Notes: generated by a model from the sequence alone, not told the origin. 64,000 bases of DNA from CATQGW01 sp965262235 (GCA_965262235.1 OZ253504.1:496001-560000); one strand, 5' to 3'; positions 35,132-44,273 are shown, numbered from the stretch's first letter. Numbers and translations are program-made.

Positions 35132-36400
35132 ATGCCGCGCCGCCGGAGCATCCTCGTCACCGCCCTCAGCGCAGCCGTCGTTGCAGCCGCCGTTGCTGCC
35201 ATCGTCGCAGTGATCAGCATCGCGGCGAGCCTCTCCTTCGGCCTCGCTGCGGCGCGCGCCGACTCCGGCGTGCCGATTCCCGCCGAGGCCGGCAGCGAGT
35301 GGGAGATCGCCGCCGGCTACAACACCTTCAGCCACTCCGACGCCGACGGCGAAGATCCCCACGCCATCGATCTCGTCCGGCTCGACAGCGACTCCGGTGG
35401 CAGCGCCGTCCTCGCGCCCACCACCGGCACGGTCAGCTACTCCTCGAACGATTGCCTCGTCATCCAGGACGCCGCCGGCATGGGCCATCTGCTCTGCCAC
35501 ATCCAGCCCGCCGCCGGCCTCTATCGCGGCACGCGTGTCGCCGTCGGCGAACGCGTCGGCACGGTCTGGCACGCCGGCTACGGCAACAACGGCGGCCTCG
35601 CCCACATCCACTACGCCGTCCACCACTCCGACGGCAGCGGCTACCTCGGACGCTCGGTCCCCTTCACCGGCGCATACCGCATCGAGGGACGTGAGCTGTT
35701 CGACGACACGAGCTACAACCAGCACTCCGGAACCCCCTTCACCTCCACCAACCGCCCCGGCTGGCAGGGGGACGAGTCCGCCGAGTCGACGGACGGCGAT
35801 TCCGGCGACCAATCGTCGGAGCAGGTCGACGAGCCCGAGGAAGATCCCGAGACCGAGTCAACGACCGCCGCAGCGACGCCCGAGCGCCGCCCCGTCAGCA
35901 CCGTGACGGGCGGCTGGCGCAGCTTCGCGATCGAGCACGACACCACGGTCGGCGCGCTCTGGTCCCGCCGCGGCGGCACGCTCACCGCCCTCTTCTACTG
36001 GGATCGTCACACCCAGAGCTGGCGCAGCTACCACCCCGGCCTGCCCGGCAGCGATCAGGTCGCGCGGATCGAACTCACGCGCGGCGACGCGATCCTCGGG
36101 AAGGTGCAGGACGGCGTCGCCTGGCTGCCGCGCGTACGCAGCGCCCCGACGCCGCCCACCCTCGAGCTCGAGGCCGGCTTGAATCTGGTCTCCTGGCACA
36201 GCCCCGACACGCCCCTGAGCGACGCCCTCGCCGGCCTCAGCTCGGTCGTCAGCGCGTTCCTCTGGGACAACGAGCTGCAGCGCTACCTCGTCTGGCATCG
36301 CGACGGCCCCGACTTCATCAACAGCCTCGAGACCGTCACCACAGGCAGCGCCATCTGGATCAAGCTCGAGCACCCGGAGACCTGGACGCAGCCTCCCTAG
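35132..36400 (+). CDS. Exported M23-type peptidase-like protein with C-terminal modules
   Basis: 422 aa from the ATG at 35132 (an ATG six codons earlier is possible). A long signal/anchor helix (ILVTALSAAVVAAAVAAIVA) is followed at ~70-180 by a LytM/M23-like domain: DPHAIDLVR (first His and Asp), VLAPTTGTVSY, GERVGTVWHAG and GLAHIHYAVH (the HxH motif). Such zinc peptidases cut peptide cross-bridges. An acidic linker (~205-245) leads to two copies of the terminal W/D/G module, GGWRSFAIEHDTTVGALW...YWDRHTQSW and AGLNLVSWHSPDTPLSDALA...LWDNELQRYLVW. Divergent from the aldo/keto reductase across 172 bp that should hold both promoters. Confidence 0.8.
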   Translation: MPRRRSILVTALSAAVVAAAVAAIVAVISIAASLSFGLAAARADSGVPIPAEAGSEWEIAAGYNTFSHSDADGEDPHAIDLVRLDSDSGGSAVLAPTTGTVSYSSNDCLVIQDAAGMGHLLCHIQPAAGLYRGTRVAVGERVGTVWHAGYGNNGGLAHIHYAVHHSDGSGYLGRSVPFTGAYRIEGRELFDDTSYNQHSGTPFTSTNRPGWQGDESAESTDGDSGDQSSEQVDEPEEDPETESTTAAATPERRPVSTVTGGWRSFAIEHDTTVGALWSRRGGTLTALFYWDRHTQSWRSYHPGLPGSDQVARIELTRGDAILGKVQDGVAWLPRVRSAPTPPTLELEAGLNLVSWHSPDTPLSDALAGLSSVVSAFLWDNELQRYLVWHRDGPDFINSLETVTTGSAIWIKLEHPETWTQPP

Positions 36401-37246
36401 CGATGGTCAGAACAGGTCGATCCCCTCTCCCCCCGCTGCGCGAGGAAAGAGCGAATCCACGCTCCGCGGGGGGAAGATGCCGGAATTCCCCTCTCCCCCC
36501 GCGTCGCGCGGGGGGAGATGCCGCAGGCAGAGGGGGGCCTCGCCCGCCAGCCTCGTGCCACCGAAGGCCCCCCTTGTATGTTCGCGCTGGCTCGGGAGGT
36601 GCTGGTTCCGTCATTCCTGCCTACGCAGGAATGACGGACAGGGCGCCAACAGCGCCGACTGAGTTGATCTTCAACACAGTTGCTCCGTCACTTCGTGACA
36701 TCTCCCCCCGCTGACCACATTGAGTGGTCAGCGGAATCCCGCTCTCAATAGCTCCCCCCGAGGAGACCTGCGCGTAATCCAGAATCGACTCGTCCGGCGT
36801 TCTTGTAGGGGCGACCCTTGTGGTCGCCCTGACCGTCGTTGCTATCTGGTCGTTCATTCGAACTCGGACGCGGGCGACCACAAGGAGCCTGTCTCATAAG
36901 TCCCAAAATCGCTCCGTCGCCCACCCGCCCCTATCTGGTGGAGGCTCGGGCATCCCGCCGAATCCGGACTTTTGAGACTGGCTCCAAGGGTCGCCCCTAC
37001 ATTCCACCCGAAATGGCGCCGACCGGTTTACGCGCAAGTCTCCGAGGGGGAGCTGTCGCTCAGCGACTGAGGGGGAGGGCGGAAGGCTGATTAGACGCCA
37101 AGCCGCGCACGGTAACGCCGGCTGACCGCGACGCACTCCCCCTCTGCCTGCGGCATCTCCCCCTCAGGAGGCGACATTGGGAAGGGATCGGATGCCCCTG
37201 AGCACGTTGGGTGGTCAGGGGGGGATCCGACTTGTTCAGAGGATTC
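36401..37246. repeat. 846-bp mosaic of dispersed repeats, no gene
   Basis: In order: GC-rich CCCTCTCCCCCCGC hairpins (36420-36540); a 26-bp solo REP palindrome at 36610-36635; the CGCTGACCACATTG palindrome (about 36712-36738); TGTAGGGGCGACCC with its inverse (36806-36895 region); a GAGCCTGTCTCA-bounded segment (about 36890-36990) closing with TTTTGAGACTGGCTCC; the GAGCTGTCGCTCAGCGACTG unit (near 37055); and TTGTTCAGAGGATTCCT immediately before the ThDP enzyme stop. I see no coding remnant in it. Confidence 0.8.
36610..36635. repeat. Solo REP palindrome (scar of the REP-bounded element)
   Basis: It reads GTCATTCCTGC directly joined to CTACGCAGGAATGAC, that is, the left half of a left end fused to the right half of a right end. 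A deletion between the two ATTCCTGC sequences of a full 176-178-bp element would give exactly this product. Confidence 0.7.
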
Positions 37247-38902
37247 CTAGCGCTGCAACCAGGCAAACTGCTGCTTGCGACGCTGCGCGCCGGTCGAAAT
37301 CTCGACGTTGATGACCGTCGAGCCTTCCTGCGCGAACGAGTCGTCCAGCGCAGCCCCGAACTCCTCAGGGCTCACGCAGTAATAGCCTTTGCCGCCGCAC
37401 ATCTCGGCCATCTGCTCGTAGTGGATCCGCGGCGTCATCGCGTTGGTCGGCGGAGGGCCCTCGGGCAGCTCGTCCGGACCGCCGCCGATCCCGTTGTTGT
37501 TGAAGATGATCCAGGTGATCGGCAGCTTGTTGCGCAGGGCCGTCTCGACCTCCATCGGGCCGAACCCGAAGGCGGCGTCGCCCTCCAGCGCAATCACCCG
37601 CTTGCCCGGGTTGACCGCCTGGGCCGCCAGCGCGAAGCCGGGGCCCACGCCCATCGTGCCCCAGGTGCCGGCATCCAGACGCGAGCGCGGCTCGTAGGAC
37701 TGAATCACCTGGCGGGCGATCGCCATCGTGTTCTCGCCCTCGGTGACAAAGACCGCGTCGCGCGGCATCCGGTCGTTGATCTCCTTGAGCGGCCGGTAGT
37801 AGTTCATCGGCGCTTCGTCCGACGCCATCCACTCGTTCTGATCGATCGCCTTGCGCTCGAGCTCCGCGTTGATCGAGGCGACCCACTCCGAGTTGTCCTC
37901 GAAGCGCCACGGGTTCTCGTCGAGGTACGAGTTGACCTGGCCCATCACGGCCCTGCCATCGCCGACCAGCGCGACCTCGGTCGGCACGTTGGTCCCGATC
38001 TCCTCCGCCTCGATGTCGAGCTGGATGATCCGCACGCCCTCCTTGAAGCGCGGCGGCAGGCCGAAGTGCAGAATCCAGTTCAGCCGGGCGCCCAGCAGCA
38101 CCACGAGGTCGGCGTTGCGCAACACGTGCGTGCGAGCCGCGGCCGCGTTGTTCGGCGCGTCGGCCGGCACCACGCCGGCGCCCATCGGCGTCGACAGCCA
38201 GGGCAACCCGGTCTTGTCGACAAACTCGCGCACTTCCTGCTCGGCCCGCGACCAGGCCATCCCCTTGCCCACGATCACCAGCGGGTTCGACGCCGTCTTC
38301 AGCGCCTCGATCGCCGCCTCGACGTTCTCCGCGGAGACCATCGGACGCGCGGGCTCCGGAACCCGTCCCTCCCACTGCACCTCTGACTCATCGACCTTGG
38401 CGTCGATCACATCGCCCGGGAGGTCCAGGTAGACCGGTCCCGGTCGCCCATTGATCGCAACCCGCACCGCCTGCGCGATCAGTCGCGGGATCAGTCGCGT
38501 GTCGCGGGCCTGGTCGGCCCACTTCACGAACGGCTTCGCCGCCTCAACCTGGGGCGCATCCTGGAAGTCGCCCCGCGCCGAGAGCGACACGTTCGCCGCG
38601 CCGCCAATCAGCAGCATCGGCCAGCAGTTCGCCTCGGCGTTGCCGAGCGCCGAAATGGCGTTCGTCATGCCCGGGCCGGAAACCACCAGCGCGGCCGAGA
38701 TGCGGCCGTGCATGTAGCTCGCCGCCTGCGCCGCGTAGCCCGCGGCCTGCTCGTGCCGCACGCCCACGTATTGCATCTGCTCTTCGGTCTGCCAGGCGTA
38801 CGCAATCGGGCCGACCGGCACGCCGACCAATCCGAACATCTCCTGCAAGCCCTGCGTTTTCAGCGCTTTGGCGACAATCTGCGCCCCACTCAGTTCTGCC
38901 AC
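37247..38902 (-). CDS. ThDP enzyme of the 2-hydroxyacyl-CoA lyase / oxalyl-CoA decarboxylase group
   Basis: 551 aa from a GTG at 38902 with AGGAG eight bases upstream. The N-terminal domain has YVGVRHEQAAGYAAQAASYM (catalytic Glu51), VVSGPGMTNAISALGNA, NCWPMLLIGGAANV and RPGPVYLDLPGDVID, closest by eye to 2-hydroxyacyl-CoA lyase and oxalyl-CoA decarboxylase. The C-terminal ThDP site is VIALEGDAAFGFGPMEVE...IIFNNNGIGGGPDE, and the tail GAQRRKQQFAWLQR also fits the lyase. It would cleave or form 2-hydroxyacyl-CoA, or decarboxylate oxalyl-CoA to formyl-CoA. The abundance of family III CoA-transferases fits either. Acetolactate synthase is less likely because of the N-terminal sequence. Confidence 0.8.
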   Translation of the reverse strand: MAELSGAQIVAKALKTQGLQEMFGLVGVPVGPIAYAWQTEEQMQYVGVRHEQAAGYAAQAASYMHGRISAALVVSGPGMTNAISALGNAEANCWPMLLIGGAANVSLSARGDFQDAPQVEAAKPFVKWADQARDTRLIPRLIAQAVRVAINGRPGPVYLDLPGDVIDAKVDESEVQWEGRVPEPARPMVSAENVEAAIEALKTASNPLVIVGKGMAWSRAEQEVREFVDKTGLPWLSTPMGAGVVPADAPNNAAAARTHVLRNADLVVLLGARLNWILHFGLPPRFKEGVRIIQLDIEAEEIGTNVPTEVALVGDGRAVMGQVNSYLDENPWRFEDNSEWVASINAELERKAIDQNEWMASDEAPMNYYRPLKEINDRMPRDAVFVTEGENTMAIARQVIQSYEPRSRLDAGTWGTMGVGPGFALAAQAVNPGKRVIALEGDAAFGFGPMEVETALRNKLPITWIIFNNNGIGGGPDELPEGPPPTNAMTPRIHYEQMAEMCGGKGYYCVSPEEFGAALDDSFAQEGSTVINVEISTGAQRRKQQFAWLQR

Positions 38903-39051
38903 GTTCCAGCTCCTCTTTCAGCACGCCCACAGACGCGCTCACGCGCGGAGATTCTCCGCGCCCATGTACAGCAAAGACACGCAGCCAAAAGCCACGCCCC
39001 CGCAGGCTACCCCATCGCCAATCAACCCGCCCGCGGCCTGGCCCTGTCCGG

Positions 39052-40761
39052 CTAGCTGCGCGTGTTCGTGAAGTGCCCGACGACATGCCCGATCACCCAG
39101 CACGCGCTCTCATCATCCCACTCTAGGTGAACCCGGAGGATGTTCTTCCCCCGACCACCACCCAGCTTGACGTGCGGCTCCATGCTCCACACGCGACCAT
39201 CCTCATCCGTCACGCGCCGTTCAGCTCCCCACCTCGCCATCGTCATATCACTCTCGTGCGCCGCAAAGTCGATTCCCTGCTCCCGCAGCCACACTGCCAC
39301 GTCAGTCCCGATCGTCCCCCGAGAACGCTTCACCGCGAGATCCTCAAGGACCCGAAACGCGTCGTACACCTCTTCGGGCCGCTCATAGTTAGATGTGAGA
39401 GCCCCATCGATCGCTTGGCGGAGAAACCTCAGGTGTAGGAACTGATCGTTGGCCAAGTCGACCGCCTCGCGAACGGTCCGAACTTCTCGACCGCTTCGAC
39501 TCTGCTCATCTTCCCTTTCATCTGTCGCGTGGTCGCCCGTCGTGTCATGTTGTCGAGGACCTCGGCGATACTCAGACAGCTCCGCAACGAGATTCTCCTT
39601 GTCAGTTTCGAGCAGCTTGATCTGTTCGACTCGCGCGCGCGCCTGGGTGGTGAGGCGCTCATTCTCGTTCTCATACTCCAGCCGCAACTGCCGGTCTTCG
39701 TGTGCCGATTTGGCGCTCTGTTTCGAGCTCTCAAGATCTCGGCGCAGTGTCTCGGATTCACCCTCAAGCACCCCAACTTTTGCAACGAGCGGCTGTACGT
39801 GTGTACGGATCACTTCTTCTTCGACAAGACCACGGAAACTCTCAAGCGCTCGCTTCTCTCGCGTGCGCGCCGATGCATTGTCGATGACCCGTTGGCCGGC
39901 GTAGCGCGGCATCTGAACAACGAATTCGGTGCAGCGATCGAAGATCGCCTGGCTCGTTTGCGATTCGCTGAGACTCGGGTCCGCGAGCCACAGTTCATGC
40001 TTGTGGGTATCGTCATCAGGCGACCACTGAGGCAAATACATCCTCGTGGCGCCGTTGAAGCAAGAAAAGCGGCGCCCAAGCATCCGTCCAAGCTCCCAGG
40101 TCGCTTCCTGGTCGTACACGACAACCGTCGCGAGCCCGGCTAACCGCCCCGCCAGTCTGCCGGAACTAAGTGTGGGATCGATGTCCTGGCAGCCTGCACG
40201 TGGCATCGACACGACCACGACTGGAAGCGATCGCTCCGGATTCATGATCGTCTGCCACGTGAACCGTGCCGCCTCACCCTCCGAGACATGCCGCGTCCTG
40301 CTAGTCAGCGGCTCGGTGCCGAAGTAACAGTCGAACTGTTCGATCAGCATCGGTACGATTCGTGGGCGATCAGGATGGGGATAACTGGAACGATCAAGCT
40401 CCATCGGTGCGTTCCCATCAGAGTCGAGCACCTCCACGCGCACCGCAGCCTCAACGTCGCTCCCTTCCGTCGCCAAGCTCACCTGCGTTCGCCATCGAAA
40501 CGGCGCATCATCCCGATCGCCGTGCTCCCACTTCAACGCGAACAGCGCAACATCCTCAATCACATCGTCTTCGATCGTGATCACCTCACCGCACCCGGTG
40601 TCCGATTTCCACGTCCCGCTGGGCGCATCGACATCAACACTGGACCTGTCGGTGAGCCAGTCGCGAACAACGTCGCTACCCGCCTTGAGAAGATCAGGTC
40701 CGCTTAGTCCCCCGTCTTCTTTTCCTCGGATCGTCAGGTTGAGTGAGTACTGGTGTGACAT
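39052..40761 (-). CDS. Large unrecognised protein with central coiled coil
   Basis: 569 aa, ATG with GGAG seven bases upstream. I do not recognise the family. Residues 1-160: beta-rich domain (YSLNLTIRGKEDGG, DVALFALKWEHGDRDDAPF). ~165-310: alpha/beta domain with LPVVVVSMPRAG, ATVVVYDQEATWELGRMLG and RMYLPQWSPDDDTHKHELWL. ~320-400: charged coiled coil (LEGESETLRRDLESSKQSA). ~430-569: helical segment and a C-terminal domain with MEPHVKLGGGRGKNILRVHL and WVIGHVVGHFTN, reminiscent of small RNase-toxin-like domains attached to effectors. It stands alone between metabolic genes with lower GC than its neighbours. A defence or DNA-processing role is a guess. Confidence 0.6.
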   Translation of the reverse strand: MSHQYSLNLTIRGKEDGGLSGPDLLKAGSDVVRDWLTDRSSVDVDAPSGTWKSDTGCGEVITIEDDVIEDVALFALKWEHGDRDDAPFRWRTQVSLATEGSDVEAAVRVEVLDSDGNAPMELDRSSYPHPDRPRIVPMLIEQFDCYFGTEPLTSRTRHVSEGEAARFTWQTIMNPERSLPVVVVSMPRAGCQDIDPTLSSGRLAGRLAGLATVVVYDQEATWELGRMLGRRFSCFNGATRMYLPQWSPDDDTHKHELWLADPSLSESQTSQAIFDRCTEFVVQMPRYAGQRVIDNASARTREKRALESFRGLVEEEVIRTHVQPLVAKVGVLEGESETLRRDLESSKQSAKSAHEDRQLRLEYENENERLTTQARARVEQIKLLETDKENLVAELSEYRRGPRQHDTTGDHATDEREDEQSRSGREVRTVREAVDLANDQFLHLRFLRQAIDGALTSNYERPEEVYDAFRVLEDLAVKRSRGTIGTDVAVWLREQGIDFAAHESDMTMARWGAERRVTDEDGRVWSMEPHVKLGGGRGKNILRVHLEWDDESACWVIGHVVGHFTNTRS

Positions 40762-40869
40762 CTACCTACTCCAAGTCGCAAGCTACCGGTACAGACGATA
40801 CGGGTCATGCCGTATTCGGGTCTGACGTCCGCCGATCTAGGACGCCACAGTCGCCAGGGGCTACGACCC

Positions 40870-41670
40870 TCACTCCAGCCGCCAGCCCGATCGACGCCAC
40901 ATCGCGCGTGCTTCTGCGTGGATTGCGGGGCGCGCCGCGATCAGGCCCCGCACCGCCGGATCGCGACGATTGAAGCGCAGCGCCTCGCCATCCACGTCCG
41001 TCACCTGCGCGCCCGCTGCCGCGAGCAGCGCCGCGCCCGCCGCCACATCCCACTCCTTGCGGCGCCCCACCGTGAAGATCAGCGAGCCCGTCCCGCTGGC
41101 CAGCAGCGCCATTCGATACGCGATCGAACCGACCGGCAGCAACTGCGTCCCGTTCGGCACCGGCGGCAGGTCGCCGAAGCGCCACTCGCCACGACCCGCC
41201 AGCATGTATCCCTCCGCCAGCGACGGCGTGTCATCAAGCGCGAACTCGCCCTCCTCGCCGCCCAGCGCCGCCGCGTACAGCTCATCCTTGGCCGGATTGA
41301 ACACCACCCCCGCCACCGCCTCACCGCCGACCGAGAGGCCGATCGAAACGGCGTACTCCGGCACCCCCTGCAGAAACTCCCGCGTCCCGTCCAGCGGGTC
41401 GACGATCCAGACCCGCTCGTGCCCGAGCCGCTCCCGATCGTCGGGATGCTCCTCGCTCAGCCAGCCATCATCGCCGAACGACCCCAACAGACTCTTGCGC
41501 AGCGTCGTATCGACCTCGATATCGGCCTCTGAGACCAGCTCCGAGCCCCAGCGATCGCCCGGCTTCCAGCCGTAGCGCGCCCCGCTCTCCGCGTAGCGCA
41601 ACAAGATCGCGCCCGCTTCCCGCGCCGCCTCCCGAGCCGCCGCCAGCTCGTCCGAGTAGGCGATGCTCAG
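40870..41670 (-). CDS. Inositol monophosphatase-family phosphatase, probable CTG start
   Basis: The family motifs are complete: SEEHPDDRERL (metal-binding Glu), WIVDPLDGTREFLQGVPEYA (Asp cluster) and KEWDVAAGAALLAAAGAQVT. It is a Mg-dependent phosphatase of the IMPase/CysQ/FBPase group acting on inositol phosphate, PAP or a sugar phosphate. The frame is protein-like back to 41670 (SIAYSDELAAAREAAREAGA), matching the first helix of the family, yet no ATG, GTG or TTG occurs upstream of a TTG at 41607. The only codon at the proper place is CTG at 41670, overlapping the TGA of the dehydrogenase as CTGA. Length would be 266 aa, normal for the family, against 244 aa from the TTG at 41604. Last gene of a three-gene operon. 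Confidence 0.8.
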   Translation of the reverse strand: MSIAYSDELAAAREAAREAGAILLRYAESGARYGWKPGDRWGSELVSEADIEVDTTLRKSLLGSFGDDGWLSEEHPDDRERLGHERVWIVDPLDGTREFLQGVPEYAVSIGLSVGGEAVAGVVFNPAKDELYAAALGGEEGEFALDDTPSLAEGYMLAGRGEWRFGDLPPVPNGTQLLPVGSIAYRMALLASGTGSLIFTVGRRKEWDVAAGAALLAAAGAQVTDVDGEALRFNRRDPAVRGLIAARPAIHAEARAMWRRSGWRLE

Positions 41671-42635
41671 AAACCCGCCTGCTTGTCGACCAGGCCGACC
41701 AGCTCGCGGCCGCCGCGATGTCGGCGCAGGTTTTCGCAGAATCGCTCCAGATTTCGGCCGGCCCGCAACTGGCTCGCACCCGCCGTGTGCGGCGTCATCA
41801 CCACGTTGTCCATCGAGAACACGGGGTGGTCCGCGGGCAGCGGCTCACCCTCCACCACATCCAGCGCCGCGCCGCGCAGGTGTCCGCTCTCGATCGCCTC
41901 GATCAACGCCTCCAGCTCGATGATCTCGCCGCGCGTCACGTTCATGATCACCGATCCCGGCTTCATCAGCGCGAACCGCTCGCGGTTGAACAGGTGACGC
42001 GTCTCCGTCGTCAGCGGCGTGCAGACCGCGACCACGTCCGACCGCGCGAGCATGTCCGGCAGCGAGTTCATGCCCAGGACCATCCCCACATCGGGCGTCG
42101 CCGGGACGGGCAGCGCATCGATGGCGCGGACCTTCATCCCGAAGCCCTTCGCTCGTTGCGCGATCGCGCGCCCCGTGCCGCCGAAGCCGACGATCCCCAT
42201 CGTCAGACCCGACAGCTCGAACGCCGCGCGGCGCATCGGAACGCGCTCCTTCCACGCCTCGCCGCGCAGCCGCAACGCCGGACCCAGCGAGCGCGACAGC
42301 GCCAGCAGCAGCGCGAACCCGTGGTCGGCCAGATGCGGGCCGACCAGTCCCTTCTCGCCGGTCAGGGGAACGTCCGCCCCCTTGAACGCGTCGAACAGGT
42401 AGCCGTCGACGCCCGAAGCCGTCGCGTGCACCCACTTCAGCTGCTTCGCCTCGGCGAACAGCTCCGGCGTCAGGTAGCCCAGCAGCACGTCGGCCTCGAC
42501 GATCTGCTCCAGCCCGTCTTCAAGATTCTCCGCGACCACCACCTCCGCGTCCGACCCCGCCGCGGCTCGAATCCGCGTCAAGTCGTCCTCGGTCACCTGC
42601 GGCAACGTCAGCCCCGGCATCACCAGCACACGCAT
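41667..42635 (-). CDS. D-2-hydroxyacid dehydrogenase (NAD-dependent)
   Basis: 322 aa. The Rossmann motif is GIVGFGGTGRAIA (147-159) and the catalytic triad is Arg235 in NVTRGEIIE, Glu264 in VVEGEPLP and His283 in TPHTAGAS, all intact. It oxidises a D-2-hydroxyacid or reduces a 2-oxoacid. It starts one base after the stop of the coiled-coil gene and its stop overlaps the presumed CTG start of the phosphatase, so all three should be co-translated. The substrate is open; the phosphatase partner hints at a phosphorylated or sugar-acid pathway such as phosphoglycerate-like metabolites. Confidence 0.9.
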   Translation of the reverse strand: MRVLVMPGLTLPQVTEDDLTRIRAAAGSDAEVVVAENLEDGLEQIVEADVLLGYLTPELFAEAKQLKWVHATASGVDGYLFDAFKGADVPLTGEKGLVGPHLADHGFALLLALSRSLGPALRLRGEAWKERVPMRRAAFELSGLTMGIVGFGGTGRAIAQRAKGFGMKVRAIDALPVPATPDVGMVLGMNSLPDMLARSDVVAVCTPLTTETRHLFNRERFALMKPGSVIMNVTRGEIIELEALIEAIESGHLRGAALDVVEGEPLPADHPVFSMDNVVMTPHTAGASQLRAGRNLERFCENLRRHRGGRELVGLVDKQAGF

Positions 42636-42636
42636 C

Positions 42637-43035
42637 TCAGCCTCCTCTCAGCACAATGGCCATCAGAGCCCCGGTCAAGCCCGCGTTCGCCCCGAAGAGG
42701 ACGACCATCACCGTGACGAGCATCCGAGTTTGAGCCCGACGTTCTACACGCTCGGCTTCCAACTGCCGCGCGAAATCATCCCGCATCGCCCGCAGCTCCT
42801 CACGCAGCTCGACCAGCCCCCGCTCGACTGCCGTCAGCCGCTCGTCGATCCGACCCACATCAAGCCGCAGCGCCGCAATCTCCTGCTCCACTCGAGCCAG
42901 GCGACGATCGATCTTCCGAACATCATCCGCGCTCGCGAACTGCTCCGGAAGTCCCACGACGAGCTCATCCGCGATCTCCTCGTCGAGACCCTTCTCGACC
43001 AGCCGATTGCGCCACTGCATCATCCGCGAAACCAT
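42637..43035 (-). CDS. Small coiled-coil protein with C-terminal membrane helix
   Basis: 132 aa. Residues ~45-100 form a heptad-rich coiled coil (DDVRKIDRRLARVEQEIAAL, DERLTAVERGLVELREEL), followed by one transmembrane helix (MLVTVMVVLFGANAGLTGAL). The N-terminus MMQWRNRLVEKGLDEEIADE resembles DUF1640/CCDC90-type proteins. It ends one base before the dehydrogenase start and so opens a three-gene operon divergent from the LLM oxidoreductase. Role unknown; membrane-tethered scaffold is possible. Confidence 0.7.
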   Translation of the reverse strand: MVSRMMQWRNRLVEKGLDEEIADELVVGLPEQFASADDVRKIDRRLARVEQEIAALRLDVGRIDERLTAVERGLVELREELRAMRDDFARQLEAERVERRAQTRMLVTVMVVLFGANAGLTGALMAIVLRGG

Positions 43036-43208
43036 CGCCTCAGCCCTCTCGCGCCGCCAGACTACCCCATCACCGGCGTCACTCTCGTTCCACTTCCCAA
43101 CGGGAGCTGCCGAAGTCCGCCCCTACGCCGGCAGCGAGCTGCGGGGGCCCACCCACCGCCCAGTACGCTCACGGAGCCGCAGGTTAGCCACGAACGGACC
43201 CCACCGTC

Positions 43209-44132
43209 ATGCAGTTCGGAGCCCAAGTCAGCGCCTATCTCACCTCCTGGGACGACATCCGCAGCGTCGCCCAGACCATGGACGCGGGACGCTACAGCTC
43301 GATCTGGTTCGCCGACCACTTCGTCCCGCCCAACCGCGGCCCGGAGGTTGAAGCCCGCGAGGCCTTCGAGGCCCTTTCGCTCGCCGCCGCCGTCGCCGCC
43401 TGCACCGACACGCTCCGCATCGGCCATCTGGTGCTCGGCAACACCTACCGCAACCCCGGGCTCGTCGCCAAAATCGCCGGCTCGATCGACCACATCTCCC
43501 ACGGACGCTTCACGCTCGGCATCGGCGCCTCCTGGTTCCGCCGCGAACACGCCGCCTACGGCTGGGACTTCCCCTCGATGAAGGAGCGCCAGGACCGCTT
43601 CGAAGAGGCCTGCAAGCTGCTCCGCCCCCTGCTCCACGCGAAGGACGGACGCGTCGACTTCAACGGCGAGTACTACTCGCTCGACAACGCACCGCTCTCG
43701 CCCGGCTCGTTCGACAACCCAATCCCGATCCTGGTCGGTGGCACCGGCCCCAGGCGCACCCTCCGCACCCTCGCCATGTACGGCGACATCCTGAATCTCG
43801 ACGGCTGGGCCGGCCGCGGCATGTCGGTCACGCTGCTCAAGGAAAAGGTCGACATCCTCCACGCCCACTGCGAAGCCGTCGGCCGCGACCCCGCCGAGAT
43901 CAAAATCACCGCCCTGATGCCCTGCCTGCTGACCAACGACGAAACCGCCGCCAGGGAGTGGGAAGAGCGCGTCGGCCCCGGCACCCTGAACGGCTCCGCC
44001 GACAAGATCATCCAGCGAATCGGCGAGTTCAAAGAGTTCGGCATCGACGAGATCATGTTCGGCCGCCGCGGCGACAACGACCCCGACTACTTCGCACGCC
44101 TCGATGACGAAGTCATCTCCAAGTTCGCTTAA
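43209..44132 (+). CDS. LLM-class flavin oxidoreductase (luciferase-like)
   Basis: 307 aa. N-terminus MQFGAQVSAYLTSWDDIRSV with SIWFADHFVP and LVLGNTYRNPGLVAKIAGSI...GRFTLGIGASWF are standard for the luciferase-like TIM barrel; VGGTGPRRTLRTLAMYGDIL and a C-terminal FGIDEIMFG complete it. These use FMN or F420 to oxidise diverse substrates; cofactor choice cannot be told, though the short form with no extra insertions resembles F420-type members. It is the only complete copy: its 3' end recurs at 45472, 45932 and 48450. Confidence 0.88.
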   Translation: MQFGAQVSAYLTSWDDIRSVAQTMDAGRYSSIWFADHFVPPNRGPEVEAREAFEALSLAAAVAACTDTLRIGHLVLGNTYRNPGLVAKIAGSIDHISHGRFTLGIGASWFRREHAAYGWDFPSMKERQDRFEEACKLLRPLLHAKDGRVDFNGEYYSLDNAPLSPGSFDNPIPILVGGTGPRRTLRTLAMYGDILNLDGWAGRGMSVTLLKEKVDILHAHCEAVGRDPAEIKITALMPCLLTNDETAAREWEERVGPGTLNGSADKIIQRIGEFKEFGIDEIMFGRRGDNDPDYFARLDDEVISKFA

Positions 44133-44154
44133 CGCTCAGCGCGCCGCGTCCCCC

Positions 44155-44212
44155 AATCGCTCCCCCCGTCGGGGGGAGCTGTCGCGCAGCGACTGAGGGG
44201 GGCCTCCCCCCA
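44155..44212. repeat. GC-rich hairpin repeat after the LLM gene
   Basis: TCCCCCCGTCGGGGGGAGC with GCTGTCGCGCAGCGACTG and GAGGGGGGCCTCCCCCC folds into consecutive hairpins 20 bp after the stop codon. It is part of the ~860-bp segment duplicated at 48450-49310 and could serve as terminator. Confidence 0.75.
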
Positions 44213-44273
44213 GGCTCAACACGCACCGCGCGCGAACAGAACTTCCGTCCTGTCGTGTGGTAACGTCCGGCCC

